From Nonlabens sp. MB-3u-79 (GTDB lineage: Bacteria > Bacteroidota > Bacteroidia > Flavobacteriales > Flavobacteriaceae), in assembly GCF_002831625.1 (NCBI RefSeq), contig NZ_CP025116.1, forward strand, positions 2,471,501 through 2,535,500: DNA of 64,000 nt, given 5' to 3'. The position numbers and the translations under genes were made by a program. Under the pieces are notes generated by a model. That model did no database searches and was not told the origin of the DNA. It saw only the letters and a list, made by a program, of their open reading frames with translations. Every line of letters begins with the position of its first letter. The first letter of the stretch is position 1. Positions 34,155-42,481 of this stretch are shown one piece after another.

Positions 34155-35291
34155 ATGAAAAAAATCCACGGACTCATTGCAATTCTTGCCCTCGTATTTA
34201 TGGCATCATCTTGTGAAGACAAATATCCAGACGTAGAAGATGGTATCTATGTAGAAATTCAAACTAACAAAGGGACCATGTTTGCTCAATTATATTATGA
34301 AGAGGCACCTGTTTCTAGTGCTAACTTTGTTGCGTTAGCAGAAGGGAAACACCCCTTAGTAAACGATTCGTTAAAAGGAAAACCTTTTTATGACGGATTA
34401 ATTTTTCATAGAGTTATGAAAGATTTTATGATCCAAGGTGGTGATGTAAGCGGTACTGGTAGCGGTGATGTAGGTTATAAATTTGATCAAGAAGTAAATG
34501 ATACTTTAAAGCACGATTCAAAAGGTATACTTTCTATGGCAAATGCTGGACCTAATACTAATGGAAGTCAGTTCTTTATCATGCATAAAGAAAACCCTAG
34601 TTTAGACATGCGTTATAATGTATTTGGTAAAGTAGTACAAGGCCTAGAAGTAGTTGACTCTATAGCGCTAACTCCGGTAAACGGTCAGCGTCCTGTGGAT
34701 TCAATGATCATGCAAAAAGTTTCCATTATTCGTAAGGGAAAAGCTGCAAAGAAATGGGATGCGGTTAAAACTTTTGAAGATGCTATTAGTGCCGCTGAGG
34801 CTAAAAAAGAAGAAGCTGCTAAACTAGCTGCCGAAAGAAGTGCTGCTGCACCAGCTGCAAGAGCGGTAAAAGCGGAAGAACTTGCTGTTCTAAAAGAAAT
34901 GGCAATCAAATTACCGAATAGCAACGTTATGATTTATGTGAAAACTAAAGGAGATGGTGAAAAACCAGCTGAAGGTGCTTCTGTCATGATGGATTATAGT
35001 GGTTTCTTTTTGGACGGTACTCTATTTGACTCTTCGATTCTTGAGGTTGCTCAGAATTTTGATAATATTAATGCTAGGAAAGAACAAATGGGTGCTTATG
35101 CTCCTATGCCAGTGCAATACAGTTCTTCTGTAGGAATGGTTCAAGGCTTTAAAGATGCTATGTTAAGTATGAACTACGGTGATGAAATCGTAGCATTCAT
35201 CCCTTCTGATCTCGCTTATGGCGAGCGTGGTGCAGGTGGTGTCATCCCTCCTAACACCGATCTTGTTTTTGAAATGAAGATCACTAAATAA
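34155..35291 (+). CDS. Cyclophilin-FKBP fusion lipoprotein
   Basis: This 378-residue lipoprotein (lipobox ASSC, Cys20) joins two different peptidyl-prolyl isomerase folds. The cyclophilin domain (about 30-195) has FHRVMKDFMIQGGD and ANAGPNTNGSQFFI. An Ala/Lys-rich helical linker (about 205-245) follows, then an FKBP domain (about 258-378) with VMMDYSGFFLDGTLFDSS and YGERGAGGVIPPNTDLVFEM. It sits 114 bases after gldI, so three prolyl-isomerase domains are encoded together. It likely folds exported proteins in the periplasm. Confidence 0.93.
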   Translation: MKKIHGLIAILALVFMASSCEDKYPDVEDGIYVEIQTNKGTMFAQLYYEEAPVSSANFVALAEGKHPLVNDSLKGKPFYDGLIFHRVMKDFMIQGGDVSGTGSGDVGYKFDQEVNDTLKHDSKGILSMANAGPNTNGSQFFIMHKENPSLDMRYNVFGKVVQGLEVVDSIALTPVNGQRPVDSMIMQKVSIIRKGKAAKKWDAVKTFEDAISAAEAKKEEAAKLAAERSAAAPAARAVKAEELAVLKEMAIKLPNSNVMIYVKTKGDGEKPAEGASVMMDYSGFFLDGTLFDSSILEVAQNFDNINARKEQMGAYAPMPVQYSSSVGMVQGFKDAMLSMNYGDEIVAFIPSDLAYGERGAGGVIPPNTDLVFEMKITK

Positions 35292-35327
35292 AATATATTG
35301 AGCTGCGGCTCTTTAATTTATATCAAG

Positions 35328-35359
35328 CGCATTGTTGTATTCAATGCGTTTTTTTTTGT
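35328..35359 (+). terminator. Terminator after cyclophilin-FKBP gene
   Basis: The stem CGCATTG/CAATGCG with a 7-base loop is followed by a run of nine or more T. Confidence 0.75.
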
Positions 35360-35414
35360 TTAAAATTAAGATGAATTTTAAAGGTCTATAGACTCTATTC
35401 ATTAATTTAGTCTT

Positions 35415-35813
35415 ATGAAAAAAATAATCTACACCGACCTCGCTCCTAAGCCTATTGGTCCTTATAATCAAGCTGTTTACTATAAAAATGCTTATGAACA
35501 CACCCTGTATACGAGTGGCCAAATCGCCATCGACCCCAGTACAGGAGAATTAAAAATAGACGATCTTAAGGAAGAAACCCATTTGGTGATGAAACACCTA
35601 GAGAGTCTGTTAAAGCAGGTAGATATGACTTTTGAACATGTTCTTAAAACGAGTATATTTCTAAGTGATATGTCCAACTTTGCGATCGTAAATGAGGTTT
35701 ATGGAAGTTATTTTAGGGAAGAAACAGCACCTGCAAGAGAAACTGTAGAAGTAGCCAACTTGCCTAAATATGTGAATGTTGAAATTTCACTCATCGCAAA
35801 GCACGAGATATAA
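35415..35813 (+). CDS. ridA: RidA-family reactive-imine deaminase
   Basis: This 132-residue RidA/YjgF-family protein hydrolyses reactive enamine/imine intermediates made by PLP enzymes. The conserved IGPYNQAV, LYTSGQIAIDP, and TAPARETVEVANLP with the catalytic Arg near 113 are all present. The stop codon is directly followed by the ATG of the phosphorylase gene, so the two are probably one unit. Confidence 0.93.
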   Translation: MKKIIYTDLAPKPIGPYNQAVYYKNAYEHTLYTSGQIAIDPSTGELKIDDLKEETHLVMKHLESLLKQVDMTFEHVLKTSIFLSDMSNFAIVNEVYGSYFREETAPARETVEVANLPKYVNVEISLIAKHEI

Positions 35814-36680
35814 ATGTCTATAGCAAATTCTGAACTCATCATCAATCCAGATGGGAGTATTTACCATCTCAACCTAAAACCTCACCAACTGGCAGATACC
35901 GTTATTACTGTAGGGGATCCTGAACGTGTGAGCGAAGTGTCTAAATACTTTGATGTGATTGAAGTAAAGGTAGGAAAACGCGAATTCCACACGCATACAG
36001 GTATTTACAAAAATAAACGCATCAGTGTGATTTCTACAGGTATTGGAACTGATAATATTGATATCGTTTTCAATGAGTTGGACGCATTAGTTAATGTCGA
36101 TTTTAAAACTAGAGAGATTCATAAGGAACTCAAGTCTTTAGACATTATACGCGTAGGAACTAGTGGTGCTGTTCAAAGTGATATTTCTGTGGATAGTTTT
36201 TTACTGTCCCAACGAGGAATAGGCTTTGACAGTTTGATGCATTGGTATGAAAGTGATGGTGGTGATACCGCTTTCGCGAAAGCGGTATCACAACAAATAC
36301 CTAGATCAAAATTACATGCGACCCCTTATGTGGTTGCTTGCGATCCAGACCTTGCCAAAAAGTTTCAAACTATGGAAATGAAAAATGGCAATACCATCAC
36401 TAACGTAGGCTTTTACGGGCCGCAAAGTCGTAAAATAAGACTGGAACCCGCAGAGAAAAACATCAATACGTATATAGCAGATTTTAACTTTGAAGGACAT
36501 AAAATCACCAACTTAGAAATGGAAACCGCTGGAATCTATGCTATGTCAACACTTTTAGGACATAGAGCTGTTTCATTAAACGCCATACTTGCAAATCGCG
36601 CTACTGGAGAGTTCTCTTCTCAACCTACGGCAACGGTAGAGAAACTTATCAGATTCACACTAGATGCTATTGTGGCTTAA
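35814..36680 (+). CDS. Uridine/purine nucleoside phosphorylase-like protein
   Basis: This 288-residue member of the PNP/UDP phosphorylase family cleaves nucleosides with phosphate to base and ribose-1-phosphate. Visible are TVGDPERVSEVSKYF (near 32, phosphate-binding), the IRVGTSGAVQ segment, and ITNLEMETAGIYAM (near 230), where Glu contacts ribose. A 30-bp palindrome at 36262-36291 encodes DTAFAKAVS in a surface loop. It starts immediately after the ridA stop. Confidence 0.88.
   Translation: MSIANSELIINPDGSIYHLNLKPHQLADTVITVGDPERVSEVSKYFDVIEVKVGKREFHTHTGIYKNKRISVISTGIGTDNIDIVFNELDALVNVDFKTREIHKELKSLDIIRVGTSGAVQSDISVDSFLLSQRGIGFDSLMHWYESDGGDTAFAKAVSQQIPRSKLHATPYVVACDPDLAKKFQTMEMKNGNTITNVGFYGPQSRKIRLEPAEKNINTYIADFNFEGHKITNLEMETAGIYAMSTLLGHRAVSLNAILANRATGEFSSQPTATVEKLIRFTLDAIVA
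36262..36291. repeat. Iterated palindrome copy 9 (in phosphorylase gene, long arms)
   Basis: A perfect 30-bp palindrome: core CGCTTTCGCGAAAGCG flanked by GTGATAC and GTATCAC. Read in frame as DTAFAKAVS. Confidence 0.92.
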
Positions 36681-36732
36681 CACAAGTCATGAATAGCCTT
36701 TAGACTTTCTTATTTACTTAACACCTGTGTAC

Positions 36733-36740
36733 TATCTTTG
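36733..36740 (+). promoter_or_regulatory. -7 box of substrate-binding-like gene
   Basis: TATCTTTG lies 7 bases before the ATG at 36747. Confidence 0.4.
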
Positions 36741-36746
36741 TATTCA

Positions 36747-37628
36747 ATGGAAAAAAAAACAACCATAAAAATCGGCGGTGTACCAGAGCATTTTAATTTG
36801 CCATGGCACTTAGCTCTTGAGGATGATGCTTTCGCAAAAGAGGGAATAGATTTACAATGGCAAGATGTACCGGAAGGAACTGGACGCATGAGTAAACTTC
36901 TACGCAACGAAAAACTAGACGTTGCATGTATATTGACTGACGGTATTGTAAAAGATATCATCGCGGGTAACAAATCGCGTATCCTTCAAGTATATGTTTC
37001 TTCACCACTACTTTGGGGTGTTCATGCGCCTGCACAAATTGAAGCAGATCGCACCGAACAATTAGAAGATGGAAAAATTGCTATAAGCCGTTATGGAAGC
37101 GGTTCCCACTTGATGAGTTACCTTCTTGCAAAAAGACATGGATGGGATACGGAAGACATAGAATTTGAATTGATCAATACTCTCGATGGAGCTGTAAAAG
37201 CACTGAGTACTAATAAAGCGCAACTATTTCTTTGGGAACGCTACATGACCCAACCTATAGTAGATCAAGGTATTTTTAAACGCCTAGAAACGATCGCCAC
37301 TCCTTGGCCTAGTTTTGTCATTGCCGCTACCGAAAACTGTATCAAAGAAAAAGAAGAAGCCTTATCAAAAATGCTGCACATTATCAATATATACACAGCA
37401 GACTTTAAGTCTATACCCAGTATAGACCGCACTGTTGCTTCTCATTACAACCTTCAAGTAGGAGATGTACAACAATGGTTGTTGCGCACCGAGTTTAGTA
37501 GTGAACAACTGTTGGAAAGCACGGTGGACACCATTATTGAGGAATTTACAGCTGTGGGTATCATTGATAGAAAGGTGACGCTAAAAGACTTGGTCCATTA
37601 TGTTCCTAAAATAGATGAAGAAGAATAG
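36747..37628 (+). CDS. Substrate-binding-like protein (NMT1/ThiY-like), cytosolic
   Basis: This 293-residue protein resembles NMT1/THI5- or SsuA-type substrate-binding proteins (KIGGVPEHFNLPWHLALEDD, ISRYGSGSHLMSYLLAKRHG, STNKAQLFLWERYMTQP). It has no signal peptide or lipobox, and no ABC permease or ATPase gene is adjacent. Thus it may act in the cytosol, for example as an enzyme or sensor rather than a transporter part. ATG at 36747 is preferred over the upstream TTG. Substrate unknown. Confidence 0.75.
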   Translation: MEKKTTIKIGGVPEHFNLPWHLALEDDAFAKEGIDLQWQDVPEGTGRMSKLLRNEKLDVACILTDGIVKDIIAGNKSRILQVYVSSPLLWGVHAPAQIEADRTEQLEDGKIAISRYGSGSHLMSYLLAKRHGWDTEDIEFELINTLDGAVKALSTNKAQLFLWERYMTQPIVDQGIFKRLETIATPWPSFVIAATENCIKEKEEALSKMLHIINIYTADFKSIPSIDRTVASHYNLQVGDVQQWLLRTEFSSEQLLESTVDTIIEEFTAVGIIDRKVTLKDLVHYVPKIDEEE

Positions 37629-37653
37629 ATCTTATTCAATAACTAATTTATAA

Positions 37654-38622
37654 ATTCAAAACTCCATCACTAAAGATTCATTCACCCTACTTTCTTCTCC
37701 ATTACAAGGCTTTACAGAATTTAGATTTCGTAACGCTTTCCATAAATATTTTGGAGGTATAGATGCTTTTTATGCACCTTATATAAGGTTCAATAACAAG
37801 CCAGAAATAAGTAATAAATACCAACGGGATCTACAATTAGAAAACAACCACGTTCCAGAGTTGATACCGCAAGTGATGACTAATGATGCCGATGAATTTC
37901 TTATAGCTGTTCATTACATCAGATCCCTAGGGTATAAAGAACTCAACTGGAATCTTGGCTGTCCCTATCCTATGGTGACTAAAAAAGGAATGGGTTCTGG
38001 ATTAATTTGTGATCCTGTAAAAATCGATCAAATTTTAGAACGCGTTCATGCAGAGACTGATGTCATTGTTTCTATGAAAATGAGAATGGGTTATCTAGAA
38101 CCGACAGAGATTTTAGGAACCTTTCCTATTTTAGAAAAATACCCAATTAAGAATATAGCCATACATGCACGCATTGGTAAACAACTGTATAAAGGCGGCG
38201 TAGATCTGGAGTCTTTTCAAAAATGTCTAGACACTTCAAAACACCAACTCTACTACAATGGGGACATAACCACTGTGGCTGGTTTTAGAGAAATGCAAGC
38301 CTTATTCCCTAAAATTAATCACTGGATGATAGGTCGTGGACTCATTGCAGATCCTTTCCTGCCCAGTATGATCAGAGCAAACACAGAAATATACCCAGAG
38401 AACAGATGGGAGATATTTAGAGAGTTCCATGATACTATGTATAAAGAATACGATGAATTTCTTCAAGGCCCTACTCCTATCAAAATGAAAATGCAAGGCT
38501 TTTGGGAATACTGGTCACAGACATTTCCCAATCCGCAGAAAGCGTTTAAAGCCATCAAAAAAGCAAATAACCCAAGGGCTTATCAGCAAGCAGTAAATGA
38601 TAATTTAAAAACGGTTTCATAA
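37654..38622 (+). CDS. tRNA-dihydrouridine synthase, no canonical start codon
   Basis: This FMN enzyme reduces uridine to dihydrouridine in tRNA. The frame is intact from after the TAA at 37651-37653. The flavin-binding N-terminus LLSSPLQGFTEFRFRNAF, the catalytic Cys103 in NWNLGCPYPMVTKKGMGSGL, the MKMRMG motif and GRGLIADPFLPS are present. No ATG, GTG or TTG occurs before the flavin motif. The only candidates are ATT (37654) or ATC (37666), while the first TTG (37861) would remove the flavin site. It is therefore started by a rare codon, expressed poorly, or a very recent pseudogene. The coordinates assume ATT. Confidence 0.7.
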   Translation: MQNSITKDSFTLLSSPLQGFTEFRFRNAFHKYFGGIDAFYAPYIRFNNKPEISNKYQRDLQLENNHVPELIPQVMTNDADEFLIAVHYIRSLGYKELNWNLGCPYPMVTKKGMGSGLICDPVKIDQILERVHAETDVIVSMKMRMGYLEPTEILGTFPILEKYPIKNIAIHARIGKQLYKGGVDLESFQKCLDTSKHQLYYNGDITTVAGFREMQALFPKINHWMIGRGLIADPFLPSMIRANTEIYPENRWEIFREFHDTMYKEYDEFLQGPTPIKMKMQGFWEYWSQTFPNPQKAFKAIKKANNPRAYQQAVNDNLKTVS

Positions 38623-38725
38623 CTCTTCTAAGGTTTAAAAAGAAACGTATTGCTTTCTTACAGTAACTAATTAAGGATGATCTTCTATTTTCTCAGAAAA
38701 CAGAAAACAGAACCTTTACAAACCT

Positions 38726-38733
38726 TAAATTTG
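38726..38733 (+). promoter_or_regulatory. -7 box of radical SAM gene
   Basis: TAAATTTG lies 16 bases before the ATG at 38750. Confidence 0.45.
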
Positions 38734-38749
38734 CGTACTACAAAATTTC

Positions 38750-40951
38750 ATGCAAAAAGACCTTTTCCTTTTCACCCCACCTTTTACACAACTGAATACA
38801 CCGTATCCGGCAACGGCTTATATCAAAGGATTTCTAAATACTAAAAACATTGATTCTTATCAAATGGATTTGGGTATCGAAGTCATTTTAGAATTGTTTT
38901 CATCTATAGGAATGAGAAAGGTTTTTGAGGATGCGCGGGATAAAAACAGTATTCTAAGCGATAACAGTCAGCGCATCTATGCGTTAAAAGATCATTATAT
39001 AAGACCGCTGGACAACATCATCTCTTTCCTTCAAGGTCATAACGATACTTTTGCAAGACAAATTTGTACGGATAACTTCCTTCCACAAGCCTCTAGATTT
39101 GACCAAATAGACGACTTGGAATGGGCTTTTGGAAATATGGGAATACAAGATAAGGCTAAGCACCTCGCTACCTTATACTTGGAAGACCTATCTGATTTTA
39201 TAGTAGATTGTGTAGATGATCATTTCGGTTTTAGTCGTTATGCAGAGCGGTTGGGAATGAGTGCCAACAGTTTTGATGAGCTATATGAAGAGCTGCAACA
39301 ACCATTATCCTACATAGATGAGATAACCGTCTCTATTTTAGAAAAGAAACTCCAGGAAACCCAACCAAAATTGGTAGTGATGTCCATACCATTCCCGGGT
39401 AACTTATACAGTGGTTTGAGGTCCTGCCAGTTTATCAAAAAACATTTTCCGAAAACTAAAATCGCTATGGGCGGTGGTTTTCCAAATACTGAATTGCGCT
39501 CCTTAAAAGATGCTCGAGTATTTGAGTTTGTAGATTTTATATGCTTAGATGACGGGGAATTACCACTAGAATTAGTTGCCGATTATGTATTGCATCATCC
39601 CTTAAAACCTCTTCAAGACCTAGAATTGAAAAGGACTTTTATACTGGAGAATGAACAGGTTACTTATAAAAACAATTCTAAAAAAGGCGACTATAAACAG
39701 TTACAAGTAGGAACACCAGATTATGCTGACTTGCTTTTAGATCAGTACATTTCTGTTATAGAAGTTGCAAATCCTATGCACAGTCTTTGGAGCGATGGAA
39801 GGTGGAACAAACTTACTATGGCACATGGTTGTTACTGGGGTAAATGTACTTTTTGCGACATTTCTCTTGATTACATCAGTCTTTATGAGCCTATAGCGGC
39901 CACTATTCTTGTGGATCGCATGGAGCAATTGATCGCACAAACTGGAGAACAAGGTTTTCATTTTGTAGATGAAGCAGCTCCGCCTGCTTTGATGAGAGCC
40001 GTAGCTTTAGAAATCCTAAAAAGAGAATTAACGGTCACTTGGTGGACCAACATAAGATTTGAAAAGAATTTCACTCAAGACCTGTGTCATTTATTAAAGG
40101 CTTCTGGCTGTATTGCAGTTTCTGGCGGACTTGAAGTAGCGTCAGATCGGTTATTGAAATTGATAGACAAAGGTGTCACTGTAGAACAAGTAGCACAAGT
40201 GACTAGAAGTTTTACCGCTGCGGGCATCATGGTCCACACCTATTTAATGTACGGTTACCCTACACAAACCATTCAGGAAACCGTAGACAGTTTAGAAATG
40301 ACCAGACAGTTGTTTCAATTAGGAGTAATCCAAAGTGGTTTTTGGCATCAGTTTGCACTTACGGCGCACAGTCCAGTAGGAATGAACACACAAGATTATG
40401 GCATTACACCTCATTTAAAAGAAATTAGTTTTGCTAATAATGATGTGCAGTTTACCGATTCTACAGGAATTGATCACAGTATTTTTAGTGATGGATTGAA
40501 GAAGTCATTATTCAATTTTATGCACGGGATAGGCTTTGATATGTCCTTACAAGAATGGTTCGATTTTGAGATTCCACAAACAACTATTACCCCTTACTAT
40601 ATTGAAGATTGTTTAAACACTGATTCTTTTAGGTCTATTAAATCCAATTCAAAAGTAATTTACCTGGGTAATTTACCTTTGATTGGCAGGTTTTCAAAGA
40701 CTAAAAAAGGTAAAGAAGTCCCTTATTTGGACCTGGTGTTTCATGATAAATCAAGTTCCTTTCAAATAGAACTTCCTGAAGATCAAGGAAACTGGTTGTT
40801 AGACCATTTAGAATTATGGCAGCCTGGCCATAAACTCACCACATTTTCTCAAATCAAAACTTCTTACGAATCTCAATTTGAGACATTAGAACCTTTCTGG
40901 TACTCTGAGGAAATGGAGATTTTACGTGAAAACGGATTGTTAGTTTTATAA
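38750..40951 (+). CDS. B12-binding-type radical SAM protein
   Basis: This 733-residue radical SAM enzyme has the cluster motif C361-x4-C366-x2-C369 (GCYWGKCTFC). Upstream is a B12-binding-like region (about 180-275; LVVMSIPFPGNLYSGLRSCQ and MGGGFPNTEL) without an obvious DxHxxG cobalt ligand. An SAM-barrel follows (VSGGLEVASDRLLKLIDKG, YLMYGYPTQT). The final 150 residues are not recognised. Function unknown; such proteins modify small molecules, lipids or peptides. It is a single gene. Confidence 0.82.
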   Translation: MQKDLFLFTPPFTQLNTPYPATAYIKGFLNTKNIDSYQMDLGIEVILELFSSIGMRKVFEDARDKNSILSDNSQRIYALKDHYIRPLDNIISFLQGHNDTFARQICTDNFLPQASRFDQIDDLEWAFGNMGIQDKAKHLATLYLEDLSDFIVDCVDDHFGFSRYAERLGMSANSFDELYEELQQPLSYIDEITVSILEKKLQETQPKLVVMSIPFPGNLYSGLRSCQFIKKHFPKTKIAMGGGFPNTELRSLKDARVFEFVDFICLDDGELPLELVADYVLHHPLKPLQDLELKRTFILENEQVTYKNNSKKGDYKQLQVGTPDYADLLLDQYISVIEVANPMHSLWSDGRWNKLTMAHGCYWGKCTFCDISLDYISLYEPIAATILVDRMEQLIAQTGEQGFHFVDEAAPPALMRAVALEILKRELTVTWWTNIRFEKNFTQDLCHLLKASGCIAVSGGLEVASDRLLKLIDKGVTVEQVAQVTRSFTAAGIMVHTYLMYGYPTQTIQETVDSLEMTRQLFQLGVIQSGFWHQFALTAHSPVGMNTQDYGITPHLKEISFANNDVQFTDSTGIDHSIFSDGLKKSLFNFMHGIGFDMSLQEWFDFEIPQTTITPYYIEDCLNTDSFRSIKSNSKVIYLGNLPLIGRFSKTKKGKEVPYLDLVFHDKSSSFQIELPEDQGNWLLDHLELWQPGHKLTTFSQIKTSYESQFETLEPFWYSEEMEILRENGLLVL

Positions 40952-41284
40952 TGTTGTAATAGCGAGCATCTATTACATTGGCTTGAAAGTGTTACTTCTA
41001 TTTTGATAAAAGAATTTAAAGTAAAAAATAAAGAGAGGACTCCTCCTCTCTTTATAAGCGATCTCCACCGCTTAATTTTAATAAACAGTAGTCTTGGAAT
41101 ACCAACCTGTTTATCCATCTAAATCATATCAAAAGTAATAGATTATCATCCAGGTACAATATTTAAAAACACTTTAAAGTGTAAATAAATACGATAAAGT
41201 GATAATGCACTGTAAATAAGTCTGATAGTTATCTGTGTTTTTTGTATTTAATCGATAAACATAAAATCGAGATAACTGCTAAAT
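40952..41284. other. Intergenic region with terminator
   Basis: These 333 bases between convergent genes hold one hairpin terminator and AT-rich sequence with no gene. Confidence 0.4.
41030..41053. terminator. Bidirectional terminator between radical SAM and BNR genes
   Basis: AAAGAGAGGA pairs with TCCTCTCTTT across a 4-base loop between convergent genes. Confidence 0.8.
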
Positions 41285-42343
41285 TCACTTAAGTATGAAT
41301 TTACTTACGTTAAAATGTCCTGCCAAGACACCTTCTTTATCATTGATCATTTTTAAGGTATAAAATCCTTGGTCTGTTAACTTTTTCCAGTCTTCTCCTT
41401 GAGAACCACTCCACCATATTCCTTGAGAACCTACGGCGAGAATTTCTTTGCCATTTGTTTCAGGAATAAATACAATATCGCTGCAATAACCTGGTCCATT
41501 CTCAGCATCCATCAACTTCCAGTTTTTACCACCGTCAAAAGAAATTGCTTTGTTAGCTAAGTTATCTTCCTTATTGTTCCAATCGCCACCAATAAGAACA
41601 CCATGCTTGTTATCTGTAAAATCAATAGCATAAATACCTGTCATCTCGCCACCAGCAATAATAGGTGTAGGATAAGAATCCCATGTGGAGCCTCTATCTT
41701 TACTGTGTAAAACTCTAGCAGCTGCTCCTCCTGTAACTACCCAAACATTATCTTTATAGATACTGATGTTAGAATTGCTGGCTGCAAATGCTGCTTCGCC
41801 TTTTATAAATTTTGGGAGGTCCGTACATTTTGATTTTGTCCAAGTCTCGCCTCCGTCAATAGTTTTGATTATAGAAAGGCAATCTACTGTAGGATCGCCA
41901 AAGGCAATTCCTTCCTGATCATTCCAAAACTTCATACTATCATAAAATACCTGATCTCCAAGCTCGGTATAAACCAATTTCACTTCATCAGTTGCCTGTG
42001 TTATTTTATAGATCAATGCAGGATTACCCGCACTTAATAAATAAGTGTAGTGCTCTGTAACTGCTATAGATCTGTATTCCATTTTTCTAGCTTCCATAGA
42101 AGTCAGCTGAAACTTCTTAATTGCTCCGGTCGCAGCATGTATTCTTCCATACTTCCCGTCATTACCAGAATACCAGTAATCGCCATTTGCGTAATCTAGC
42201 GCACGTATACTTATAGAATCTGTCATAATTTCATGAATCTCCATAGTGACATCACCTCTAAAGGTTTCTTTTTCAATAGCTTTTGAGTTGGTTTTACAAG
42301 CTGTGAACGTTAGGATCAAAGCAAAAAATAGCATGTTTTTCAT
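41285..42343 (-). CDS. BNR/Asp-box repeat lipoprotein
   Basis: This 352-residue lipoprotein (lipobox TFTAC, Cys14) is a predicted beta-propeller with Asp-box repeats: DGGETWTKS, DRGSTWDSY, DGGKNWKLM and the weaker QGEDWKKLT. It resembles YCF48/HCF136-like or sialidase-type propellers, often annotated as oxidoreductase in Flavobacteria. The sialidase catalytic residues cannot be identified, so a binding or assembly role is more likely. The start at ATG 42343 is chosen for the lipoprotein signal; the frame runs to 42379. Confidence 0.8.
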   Translation of the reverse strand: MKNMLFFALILTFTACKTNSKAIEKETFRGDVTMEIHEIMTDSISIRALDYANGDYWYSGNDGKYGRIHAATGAIKKFQLTSMEARKMEYRSIAVTEHYTYLLSAGNPALIYKITQATDEVKLVYTELGDQVFYDSMKFWNDQEGIAFGDPTVDCLSIIKTIDGGETWTKSKCTDLPKFIKGEAAFAASNSNISIYKDNVWVVTGGAAARVLHSKDRGSTWDSYPTPIIAGGEMTGIYAIDFTDNKHGVLIGGDWNNKEDNLANKAISFDGGKNWKLMDAENGPGYCSDIVFIPETNGKEILAVGSQGIWWSGSQGEDWKKLTDQGFYTLKMINDKEGVLAGHFNVSKFILK

Positions 42344-42389
42344 GCTTGTAAAAATAAGATAGAAAAAGGAACTAGTCAATTAGAGTTTC

Positions 42390-42405
42390 CGCTTTCGCGA
42401 AAGCG
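42390..42405. repeat. Iterated palindrome copy 10 (intergenic)
   Basis: A perfect 16-bp copy in the divergent gap between the BNR lipoprotein and RsmB-like genes. Confidence 0.9.
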
Positions 42406-42469
42406 ACCTAAATATCAAAAATCCTGTAAAAAAATATATAGTCTCGCATAACTTCCTGAGGAATAGCCG

Positions 42470-42477
42470 TACTTTTG
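42470..42477 (+). promoter_or_regulatory. -7 box of RsmB-like gene
   Basis: TACTTTTG lies 4 bases before the ATG at 42482, which would make the mRNA essentially leaderless. Confidence 0.4.
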
Positions 42478-42481
42478 CAAA

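Noticed and set aside
34155..35291. Cyclophilin-FKBP gene as an artefactual fusion of two genes
   Set aside because: The frame is continuous with a typical Ala/Lys linker and both domains are complete, so it looks like a genuine fusion.
36827..36841. Another palindrome copy (GATGCTTTCGCAAAAGAG)
   Set aside because: Only the left half resembles the unit and symmetry is lost; DAFAKEG is a natural part of this protein family, so it is not counted.
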